A stretch of 21,164 bases of DNA from an uncultured Collinsella sp. (GTDB lineage: Bacteria > Actinomycetota > Coriobacteriia > Coriobacteriales > Coriobacteriaceae), in the NCBI GenBank assembly GCA_902496115.1, contig CABUZK010000031.1, positions 1-21,164 of the forward strand, given 5' to 3'. Each line of letters starts with the position of its first letter. The first letter of the stretch is position 1. The notes under the pieces were generated by a model. That model was given only the letters and a program-made list of their open reading frames with translations. It was not told where the DNA came from and did no database searches. Positions 6,694-13,745 of the stretch are shown one piece after another. A program made the translations under genes and the position numbers.

Positions 6694-9600
6694 CTAGTGG
6701 GTCTTGCGGCGCTTGATCAGCATGATGAGGGCTATCACTACGAGCGTTGCTCCCGCTGCTGCTGCGGTGGCGACTAGGGCGAATGTTTGGTCGCCGGTGT
6801 TTGCGAGGTTCTTCGCTGTGGTCGTAGTCTTGACCTTGGTGTCGGTCTTAGCTCCGTTGTCGGACTTGGGCTTGTCCGGGTTCGTCGGGGTCTCAGGAGT
6901 CTCGGGGTCCTTTGAGCCTTCGGAATCGGTTGGGCCGGCGGTGTTTACCAGCGTATGGTCCAGGAACTTCTTGGCGCCCGCACTTGCCTGTGAGAACAGG
7001 CGGCGCGTGCGGATCGGGGTGGCGTTCACCGTTGTGGGCGCCGTCTCCTCGGCCTCGATATTCACGAGCGTCGTGCCGGTGTCGAGGCCCACGTCGTTGT
7101 ATCCCACGTGGCAGTAATACTGCGCACCGTCATCGTCTGCGGTCAGGTCAATCTCGAGCTTTGAGGCCGTTCCAGCCGCGAGGTTGCCATCGGCACCCAC
7201 GAGCTTAAACTCTGTCTCGCCGCGGCCCTTGCGGTACCACATATAGGTCGGTGCCAGCCCTGTTTCGCTATCGTCGGCACCGAGTTGCTTCACATGGCCA
7301 ATCGCCGAGAGCGTCAGGTGGCTTCCCGCCGTGCGCTCAACCGAAGAGTCGTATCCAAGATCCGGCCCCTCCGCAGCATCCGCCGCAGGTCCGCTCACGG
7401 TCATCGTCATGCCATCGGGCATGGTCTTGACCGTGATGATTGCCGAGCGAATACCTGTTTCGGTCGTGGATCCATTCTTAACGGCGGCGATGGCGAATCG
7501 ATACTCCGTATTGGGCTGCAGCCCATCCCACTTGAGCGAGGTCTGCGTGTTGTCGGCAATCTTCCAGCTATTGACGACCGCATCCGCCGCATTGCTCTGC
7601 AGCATGCCCACGCCGTAGCTAAAGCCACTCTTGTTTGCGAGTACATCGTCCCAGCTAAACGTAACGCTGGTCGAATCGACGGCGTTTGCCGTAAAGCCCG
7701 TCACGGCCGGCGCGTCGGGCATCTCGACGTCCTTAACGTCATAGCCCACGATCCAGAACTGGTCGGTGTCCTTGGTGCCGAGCTTGTCGCCCGAGTCTGC
7801 CTCGAACTTGTCGACATCCACCGCGTTGACGCCCAGACGCCACACAAAACCGTACTTGCCCTGCGCGGCCTCGGGCAGGTTGTCGACGGTGCCGCCGTAT
7901 TCGGTCGATTCACTCGAGGAGTTACCCGTAGTAAAGCCGGCGTTGGCACCAAAGCACAGGCCGCCAAACAACTCGTGCTTTGCGAGCTTCGCGCCCATGA
8001 CAACGCTGCCGTTCAGCGTCAAGCCGAGCTCGAGCTCCTGCTCCTTGCCCTCCTCGACTTCGATGGTCTGCTCAATGCTCGCCCCCGACTGCGCGGCGGC
8101 GCCGTTAAACCCATCGTGCGTGTAGGCGCGCGTTACGCCAGGCTTGCCCAGGCCAAAGGAATCCCCAACGGGAGTCTCGCCGTTGAGCGTCGTTTGATAG
8201 GTTCCGGGTTCTCCCGACCGGTTGGTCAAAAAGTAGCTGAGCGGCGTCATATTGTGCTGTTTGGCAATGCGGTCATAGGCCTCGACATTAACGACCGAGG
8301 TCTGCGCGCCGAGCGACACGGGCGCCGCCATCACGCCCTTGCCACCAGTTTCCTCATTTTCGATCTCATACTCGTAATAGACCATCGGAATCGTGTAGAG
8401 CACGGCCTTGTCACCCTCGCCGGCATGCGACTCATAGCTTACGCTTGCGCTGACCGTGCGCTCGCTCCGGTAGTCATAGCATCCCTCGGCGGCAAAATCG
8501 ACTGAAGCATTCATCGCGACCAGGGGCGGACCGGTCTGCACCTCGACGGCAACGCCCAACTCGGCGCCAATGGTATAGCCCTGGGATGTCCCCGTGCCCT
8601 TTTCCTCTCCGTATGACGTGCCGCCCAACACCAGATAGCCGTATGCCTGCTCCAGATCCTCAACATAGGGCGCATCCTGCAGCACGGCAAGCACGCGCGG
8701 GTTGGTATAGACCTTGTAGCGGTCCTTGTACGTGATCTTGACGCTGTCGTTGTCGACATCGGGCAGCGCGAGCGAGATAAATGTGCCGTAGGTAGTGCCG
8801 CGACGGTTGCTCTCGCTAATCACCTGTTCCTCGCCGCGGCGCACCTTTCCGTTCTCGTCGAGCGAAAAATGCGAGGCGGTCATCCAATAGTAGTCATCGT
8901 TCTTGCGCAGGTCCTCGTCGCGGTGCTTGCCCACCACGGCGATAAAGCTCTCGTTATAGCGGTCCGAACCCGAGACGATGCCCGCCTTGACGTCGCTGAT
9001 CCACACCTGCTCTATACCCTTGTGGTCATGCTTGTTGCTGCTGTTGTATTGCTGACCGCTCATGCTCATGGTTCCGACCATGGACCCCAAGCCCTGAGCC
9101 CCGCTCTGTGCCGTGTTGCAGGCAAAGTCGCGGAACACATCGCCGCCCACGAGCACCTCGTCGACCGCCAGCTGCTCGGACAGGCCGTCAAGGTTGGCAG
9201 TGGCAAGGGCAATAGGCGCCAAGGTGCACGGATAGCGCTTATCCTGAGCGCTATCCTTCCATGCGCTGTTGGGCACATGCATCAGCCCATAGGAGGCGAG
9301 GAGCCCGTCTCTGTATTCCTTACAATCGGAAAGCTTGAACTCGCCAGACTCCGAGTCAAAATACGCGTAGCGGTACAGCGCGCCGTACAGCCCCTTGCTG
9401 CCGTCAGAAGCGCCGTAATCAAAAGCGCTGCGTTGCCAGTCATAGCCCGCAAGAATAAGGCCCGTGACGGTTTCACCCGTCTTCTTTCCTTCTTCATCGT
9501 AGGCGGCAAACGTGCCGAACGTCGCATTCGCAGCGACCATGGTCTTGCCGTTCGCGGAGAGGGAGATTGCGCCCGCGTCGCCCAGAGCATCGACATGGAC

Positions 9601-10782
9601 GAGCGCACCCTTGGATGCATCCCACGAAAACAGCTCGCAATGCGTCGACTTATCAATATTCTTCTTGCCGTAGGGTGCCGAGACCACGATGGCGAGGTCA
9701 TCGCAAAAATCGCGATCGAGGTCGCCGGCCGCTAGCGAAACGACAGGAGCTGACTGAAGCTGCGTCCAGGAGTCGTTCCCGCCCTTGTTGTGCGTGGTGT
9801 AGTCCGCGGCGTTACCGGCATCGATCTTGACGACGCTTTGCTTCCAGTTGCCGCCCTCCAAGTCATACATGTCGACTACAGCCTTGCGCACGCCGTTCTC
9901 GTCGACATAGCAGCCCGCGTAGACAAAAAGCTCGTCGACGCCGTCGCCATCGACATCGCCCGCCTCGACATCAAAGACGGCGTCGTGCTCTTGCAGGTAA
10001 CCGGCATCCAGGTACTTAAAACGGCCTTCGTACATCATATTAGTGTTGACCGTCACCGGCAGGTGTGTGTCGAGAGTGCGCGTACGCCCGTTGCTAAACG
10101 AGTAGAGGACCAGCTCAACCTTTCCGGCGTATGACTTGCCGTCAATCGTCGTGGAGGAACTGTCGCCGTAGGCACGGAGCTCGGCAACGCGGCTCTTTTT
10201 GCCCGTGCTGGCGTCGCTGCAGAACTCAACACTCGTGGCGTGAATGCCCGAGAAACCGTTGTTGTCGTTGGCGAGTACTGTTGAGGACTCATTGTTGCTT
10301 AGGTACGACCAGGTGCCGCCACCGTAGTCGCTATGCTTGTAGAGATCGCTGTTCGTATCGAAGTTGTTGACGTTTTGCCAGAACTTTGCGGCGCCCCACA
10401 CACTTCCATAGCCATCGGTGAGTTTGCTGCTGCCGCCAATGTCACCGCGCTCGACGTTCTCGAGCTTGTCGCGCAGAGTGTAGCGATTGCCATGGCTACC
10501 GTTAGCTGCCATATAGACCTCGCTGCGCGTGGCAAACGTCGTGGGGGTATCAGTGGAATAGGGGCCAACGGTATCGGCCGGAATGTCCTCGCTCGTGCCC
10601 AGACCCAGGGCTTGATAATCCTGCTCGGTCATATCGGTGATTGCGGGCGCGTCTGCCGCCTGGGCAACCTGGGGCGTGGCCGTGAAGCAGGCGACGCTCG
10701 TGGCGATCAACGCAGCAAGCGCCGCCGTCCCAACAAGCGGGATTTTCGACAGCCTACGGATACGGGGGTGTGGAACGTACAT
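6694..10782 (-). CDS. Sortase-anchored surface protein with FG-GAP/VCBS-like, FnIII and Ig-like regions
   Basis: A 1362-residue secreted wall protein. The basic N-terminus and hydrophobic stretch (ending TPQVAQAADA) form a signal peptide. Residues about 255-650 contain FG-GAP/VCBS-like blocks with Asp-rich calcium-type loops (AGDVDGDGVDELFVY near 269, AAGDLDRDFCDDLAIV near 349, LALPDVDNDSVKI). A beta-rich region of no recognised family (about 690-1010) follows. Next come a fibronectin type III-like domain (about 1024-1120, WDGLQPNTEYRFAIAAV), an Ig-like domain ending in DGAQYYCHVGY, a Pro/Thr/Lys linker, and LANTG near 1323 with a hydrophobic helix and KRRKTH. LANTG is a variant LPxTG motif used by actinobacterial sortases. 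The ATG at 10782 is chosen because GCGAGG lies six bases upstream; an ATG 12 codons earlier has no such site. Adhesion or matrix binding is likely but not proven. No pilin or sortase gene is nearby. Confidence 0.85.
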   Translation of the reverse strand: MYVPHPRIRRLSKIPLVGTAALAALIATSVACFTATPQVAQAADAPAITDMTEQDYQALGLGTSEDIPADTVGPYSTDTPTTFATRSEVYMAANGSHGNRYTLRDKLENVERGDIGGSSKLTDGYGSVWGAAKFWQNVNNFDTNSDLYKHSDYGGGTWSYLSNNESSTVLANDNNGFSGIHATSVEFCSDASTGKKSRVAELRAYGDSSSTTIDGKSYAGKVELVLYSFSNGRTRTLDTHLPVTVNTNMMYEGRFKYLDAGYLQEHDAVFDVEAGDVDGDGVDELFVYAGCYVDENGVRKAVVDMYDLEGGNWKQSVVKIDAGNAADYTTHNKGGNDSWTQLQSAPVVSLAAGDLDRDFCDDLAIVVSAPYGKKNIDKSTHCELFSWDASKGALVHVDALGDAGAISLSANGKTMVAANATFGTFAAYDEEGKKTGETVTGLILAGYDWQRSAFDYGASDGSKGLYGALYRYAYFDSESGEFKLSDCKEYRDGLLASYGLMHVPNSAWKDSAQDKRYPCTLAPIALATANLDGLSEQLAVDEVLVGGDVFRDFACNTAQSGAQGLGSMVGTMSMSGQQYNSSNKHDHKGIEQVWISDVKAGIVSGSDRYNESFIAVVGKHRDEDLRKNDDYYWMTASHFSLDENGKVRRGEEQVISESNRRGTTYGTFISLALPDVDNDSVKITYKDRYKVYTNPRVLAVLQDAPYVEDLEQAYGYLVLGGTSYGEEKGTGTSQGYTIGAELGVAVEVQTGPPLVAMNASVDFAAEGCYDYRSERTVSASVSYESHAGEGDKAVLYTIPMVYYEYEIENEETGGKGVMAAPVSLGAQTSVVNVEAYDRIAKQHNMTPLSYFLTNRSGEPGTYQTTLNGETPVGDSFGLGKPGVTRAYTHDGFNGAAAQSGASIEQTIEVEEGKEQELELGLTLNGSVVMGAKLAKHELFGGLCFGANAGFTTGNSSSESTEYGGTVDNLPEAAQGKYGFVWRLGVNAVDVDKFEADSGDKLGTKDTDQFWIVGYDVKDVEMPDAPAVTGFTANAVDSTSVTFSWDDVLANKSGFSYGVGMLQSNAADAVVNSWKIADNTQTSLKWDGLQPNTEYRFAIAAVKNGSTTETGIRSAIITVKTMPDGMTMTVSGPAADAAEGPDLGYDSSVERTAGSHLTLSAIGHVKQLGADDSETGLAPTYMWYRKGRGETEFKLVGADGNLAAGTASKLEIDLTADDDGAQYYCHVGYNDVGLDTGTTLVNIEAEETAPTTVNATPIRTRRLFSQASAGAKKFLDHTLVNTAGPTDSEGSKDPETPETPTNPDKPKSDNGAKTDTKVKTTTTAKNLANTGDQTFALVATAAAAGATLVVIALIMLIKRRKTH

Positions 10783-10851
10783 GAGGGACCTCGCTTTATT
10801 CGAGTGGAGTGGACTCATTTTTGCAAATGATACATCCGATGCCCGATATCA

Positions 10852-10886
10852 CGTGTCTCATTTTCGCCAACGGCGTGTCTCATTTT
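10852..10886 (+). repeat. Paired CGTGTCTCATTTT repeats upstream of the surface-protein gene
   Basis: CGTGTCTCATTTT occurs at 10852-10864 and again at 10874-10886, exactly 22 bases (about two helical turns) apart. A weaker relative, GGACTCATTTTTG, is at 10811-10823. They lie 70-105 bases before the surface-protein start codon, where its promoter should be. They may be protein-binding repeats, or the multiple terminal repeats of a decayed insertion sequence. I could not pick out a convincing promoter for the gene here. Confidence 0.5.
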
Positions 10887-10905
10887 TGAGAATCCGAGAT
10901 GCCGC

Positions 10906-11136
10906 GGAAATCTTATCCCAGCTCAAAGGCCATTTCTGGGATGTATTTTCCGTCGAGTGCCTCATCGGGAAACTGCATCCCATTTCAAGCGTCGATTCTG
11001 GGACGCATTTTCCCCTTAGACCCTCAACCGGAAACCGCACCCCACTTTGAGCGCAAATTCCGGGACGCATTTTCCGCTTGAGCCTCATTGGGAAACGGCG
11101 TCCCACTTTGAGGGCTGATTGTGGGATGCATTTTCC
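10906..11136 (+). repeat. Palindrome array 2, left part: four phased 46-nt units
   Basis: Units begin at 10906, 10968, 11030 and 11091, each exactly 46 bases (for example GGAAACGGCGTCCC ... TGGGATGCATTTTCC), with 15-16 base spacers. They belong to the same family and run in the same orientation as array 1. The array is interrupted after the fourth unit by the IS256-type element and resumes at 12636. Confidence 0.9.
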
Positions 11137-11143
11137 GGTTTTG

Positions 11144-12617
11144 GTAGCGCGCACAGTCGTGGTGTAAGAAGCAAGGGAGGGCCATCGCCTAGAATCGTCA
11201 GTGCCTAGATATTCGACGAAAGGAAAGACGATGGCCCACAGCGACATTCTATCCCAGCCGGACCGGGGGCTCGGCCTCGACCGGCCCCAGACCGAGGCCC
11301 TGCTCGCGCTGTTCTCGCGGTGCGACGACCTGAGGGAGTTCGGCAGGGAGGTGATCCAGTCCGTGGTCAACGCCCTGATGGACTCCCAGGCGCAGGAGGC
11401 CTGCGGCGCGCCCCGCGGCTCCAGGTCGCCCGAGCGCGTCAACAGCAGGAACGGCTACCGCGAGAGGTCCCTGTCGACCTCCCTCGGCGACCTCGAGCTG
11501 CGGGTCCCCAAGCTGCGCGAGGGGACCTACTTCCCCGAGGGCATACTCAAGCGCTACACGCGCGTCGAGGCGTCCATGGTCGCGCTCGTGCGCGAGATGT
11601 ACGTCGCTGGCGTGAGCACCCGCAAGGTCGGGCTCGTCGCCGAGGAGCTCGGCGTCTCGTCGCTGTCCAGCTCCGAGGTGTCGGCGCTGTGCGCCGGGCT
11701 GGACGAGGAGGCCGAGGCGTTCAGGACCCGGCCGATCGAGGGCGAGCACCCCTACGTGTGGCTCGACGCGACCTACATGAAGTGCAGGACCGGCGGGCGC
11801 TACGCGAGCGTCGCGCTCGTCACGGCGATCGGCATGTCGTCCTCCGGGCACAAGGAGTTCCTCGGCTGCGCCTGCTTCGACAGCGAGAGCGAGGCCGCCT
11901 GGTCCGAGTTCCTCGGCTCCCTCAGGGACAGGGGCCTGCGCGGCGTGAGGCTCGCGGTGTCCGACGCCCACGCGGGGCTCGTCGCCGCCGTCTCCAGGGT
12001 CCTGCCGGGCTGCTCCTGGCAGCGGTGCCTGACGCACCTCCAGCGCGACATCAGGGGCCACGTCCACAGCCTCGCCGGCCAGGCGCTCGCCGCCGACCTG
12101 GTCCGGGCGTGCGCGGGGCAGGCCGACGCCGACGTCGCCCGCGCGGCGTGGGACCTGGCGGCGCCCAGGGTGCGCGCCCTCTCCCGCGCGGCCGGCGACG
12201 TCTTCGAGGGCGCGAGGGAGGACGCGCTCGCCTTCATGTCCTTCCCCCGCGAGCACTGGCAGAAGATCAGGACGAACAACGTGCAGGAGCGCGCGAACCG
12301 CGAGATCAAGAGGAGGTACCGCTCGGTGCAGTCGTTCCCCTCCGAGGCGTCCATGATGCGGCTCGTGTGCGCGGTGCTCGCCGGAGAGGAGGGCAGGTGG
12401 GCCGCCCACCGGGTCGCCGCGCCCGAGTCGGCCGCCCGCGCGTCCGCCCCGGCCCCGGCCCCGGAACCGCTCGAGGGCGAGAGGCTCGAGGCGGTCAGGC
12501 TGGCCGCGCACGAGGTCATAAGGGAGGTCCTTGACCGCCACGGCGTTGCGGAATAGCCTTAGGCGCAGGGGGCGCTGACGCGGCCCTCCCTCTTACACCA
12601 CAAAAATTCGCGCGATC
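11144..12617 (+). mobile_element. Complete IS256-family insertion sequence, about 1474 bp
   Basis: The element holds a single transposase gene flanked by imperfect terminal inverted repeats of about 26 bases. The left end begins GTAGCGCGCACAG and the right end, read inward, GATCGCGCGAATT; both continue into GTGGTGTAAGA and then GGGAGGGCC. The 9-bp sequence CCGGTTTTG flanks both sides (11135-11143 and 12618-12626) as a target duplication, and 8-9 bp is the usual size for this family. Removing the element and one copy restores a normal array spacer (GGTTTTGCTCTCATTG). The element thus looks intact and recently acquired. The boundary is uncertain by about one base. Confidence 0.9.
11231..12556 (+). 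CDS. IS256-family (mutator-type) transposase
   Basis: A 441-residue DDE transposase that cuts and rejoins the element ends. Catalytic residues appear in family contexts: Asp179 in WLDATYMK, Asp245 in VSDAHAGL, followed by CSWQRCLTHLQRDI, and a Glu, probably 353, in RTNNVQERANREIKRR. The N-terminal part carries NSRNGYRERSLSTSLGDLELRVPKLREG, typical of the family. The ATG at 11231 has AAAGGAAAG about six bases upstream; a GTG ten codons earlier (11201) lacks one. The gene is unbroken. Its codons are much richer in G/C at third positions (CTC, GTC, AGG) than those of the neighbours, fitting an origin in another genome. The Pro/Ala-rich segment near residues 395-410 is unremarkable for high-GC members. 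Confidence 0.96.
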   Translation: MAHSDILSQPDRGLGLDRPQTEALLALFSRCDDLREFGREVIQSVVNALMDSQAQEACGAPRGSRSPERVNSRNGYRERSLSTSLGDLELRVPKLREGTYFPEGILKRYTRVEASMVALVREMYVAGVSTRKVGLVAEELGVSSLSSSEVSALCAGLDEEAEAFRTRPIEGEHPYVWLDATYMKCRTGGRYASVALVTAIGMSSSGHKEFLGCACFDSESEAAWSEFLGSLRDRGLRGVRLAVSDAHAGLVAAVSRVLPGCSWQRCLTHLQRDIRGHVHSLAGQALAADLVRACAGQADADVARAAWDLAAPRVRALSRAAGDVFEGAREDALAFMSFPREHWQKIRTNNVQERANREIKRRYRSVQSFPSEASMMRLVCAVLAGEEGRWAAHRVAAPESAARASAPAPAPEPLEGERLEAVRLAAHEVIREVLDRHGVAE

Positions 12618-12635
12618 CCGGTTTTGCTCTCATTG

Positions 12636-12858
12636 GGAAAATGCATCCCGTTTCTTGACCGAATAATGGGACGCAATTTCCCGTTGGAGCGCCTTTGGGA
12701 AAGTGTGTCCCACTTCGACCGCCCAGAGTGGGATGCGCTTTCCGCAAAGCACCTCAACGGGAAACTACGTCCCATTCCAAAGGCAAATTCCGGGACGCAT
12801 TTTTCGAAAGCCTGCCCATCCGGAAAGCCCGTCCCACTTTGGACGCATCCGGGCACGG
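12636..12858 (+). repeat. Palindrome array 2, right part: three full units and one degenerate unit
   Basis: Units begin at 12636, 12698 and 12760, each 46 bases. A fourth at 12822 keeps GGAAAGCCCGTCCC but its right half is degraded (CGGGCACGG). Before the IS insertion these were continuous with 10906-11136, making eight units. Nothing else was recognised between the array and element B except an AT-rich stretch around 12880-12892. Confidence 0.85.
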
Positions 12859-12895
12859 AACCATCGACCTATCAGGCCTCCCATCAATAAAGAGG

Positions 12896-13024
12896 CGTCC
12901 TCCCGGACGGCGGGGCACGAAGTTCATCGCGAGTTCCGCACGCAAAGAAGGCCACTTAATGTGGCCTTCGTCTTGCGCAGGACTGTAGAGCAGGGAACTT
13001 CGTGCCCCGACGCCCGGGAGGACG
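12896..13024 (+). repeat. Structured element B: long hairpin with conserved core
   Basis: Arms of 30 bases (12896-12925 and 12995-13024) pair with 28 of 30 matches. The core on the plus strand contains TTCATCGCGAGTTCCGCACG, an inner hairpin GAAGGCCAC-TTAAT-GTGGCCTTC (12947-12969), then GCAGGACTG and GAGCAGGGAAC. It aligns gap-free over 77 bases with the minus strand of element A at 6035-6165. Inner and outer stems differ between the copies but remain paired. It lies 42 bases past the flavodoxin stop codon, and the matching core orientation is antisense to that gene, the same arrangement as element A beside its own neighbour. Confidence 0.85.
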
Positions 13025-13066
13025 TTTCATTTAGAAAGATGGACCGACCGCCGTCAGCGATGGGAG

Positions 13067-13618
13067 CTACTCCCCCAGCACGGCCTTCTTGGCGGCTTCA
13101 GCCATGTTGTCCAGATCTTCCTTGGTGGGATGGTCCTTTGCGGCAACCCAGTTGTCGAGCAGCATCTTATAGCGCGCGTTTTCGGGTTCTTGCTCAAGCA
13201 TCGCCTCATAGCGCTGCTTGACCGCGGGGCCCATCTTGCCCTGGCACATCGCCCAGCCCGCAAGCTCGGCATCCCCAGCCAAATTAGAAGTTACGCGATC
13301 AATAATCTGCTGGTAATAGCTCTGGTCGGCGCCAAAACCGCAGGTGCCAAACAGGAAGACGCGCTTGCCGTGCAAGGCGGAGAGCAACGTCGCGACCGAA
13401 GGCGTGCACGCGCCCTTGTCGCACCAAAAACCGACGAGCACCGTGTCGGCCGCGCAGGCGCCCTGCGCCTCGAGCGCAACCTGATCTGCATCCGCATCGT
13501 CGCTCAACGCCGCGGCATGGACAAAATCAACACCCGCAGCCTGCAGAGCGCGCTTGATCGCGCCCGAAACCATCCTGGTATTACCGCTCTTGCTGTTAAC
13601 CACCAAAGAGCACGTCAT
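13067..13618 (-). CDS. Flavodoxin-like FMN-binding protein
   Basis: A 183-residue soluble protein with a flavodoxin fold, a one- or two-electron carrier or small FMN oxidoreductase. The phosphate-binding loop NSKSGNTRMV lies at residues 8-17. A core strand precedes FWCDKGACTP and another precedes FLFGTCGFG, positions where flavodoxins hold the isoalloxazine ring. A helical C-terminal tail of about 50 residues extends beyond a minimal flavodoxin. The ATG at 13618 is chosen; an in-frame GTG two codons upstream sits only four bases from GAGG. The partner enzyme is unknown. A candidate promoter and a 6-bp inverted repeat lie upstream. The ABC exporter genes are upstream on the same strand, but the promoter suggests separate control. 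Confidence 0.85.
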   Translation of the reverse strand: MTCSLVVNSKSGNTRMVSGAIKRALQAAGVDFVHAAALSDDADADQVALEAQGACAADTVLVGFWCDKGACTPSVATLLSALHGKRVFLFGTCGFGADQSYYQQIIDRVTSNLAGDAELAGWAMCQGKMGPAVKQRYEAMLEQEPENARYKMLLDNWVAAKDHPTKEDLDNMAEAAKKAVLGE

Positions 13619-13677
13619 AGTCACGTTGCCTCGTTTCCCCCAAAACTAAAGCCACTAATGCAATTTATTAGATGAAT

Positions 13678-13717
13678 ATCTTAGTACTTACGTGACAGAT
13701 GTAAACCACCGTCTGTC
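13678..13717 (-). promoter_or_regulatory. Probable promoter of the flavodoxin gene with a possible operator
   Basis: On the minus strand a TTTACA -35 box (13700-13705) and a TAAGAT -10 box (13678-13683) are 16 bases apart, about 60 bases before the start codon. The -35 box is embedded in GACAGA-N12-TCTGTC (13694-13717), an inverted repeat that could bind a dimeric repressor. No regulator was identified. Confidence 0.45.
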
Positions 13718-13745
13718 GATTGATTAATTTGCCCCACGGGCTTGC

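Noticed and set aside
11249..12541. Long frames on the minus strand and in the third plus frame within the IS256 transposase gene
   Set aside because: They result from the extreme GC content of the transposase gene, whose own frame carries all DDE motifs.
12559..12988. Short open frames in the palindrome arrays with recurring peptides such as GKCVPL
   Set aside because: The peptides recur only because the DNA repeats do. Periods of 61 and 62 are not multiples of three, and no frame has a start signal.
13731..13741. GCCC-GTG-GGGC as terminator of the ABC operon
   Set aside because: A four-base stem without a T-run on the minus strand is too weak to support.
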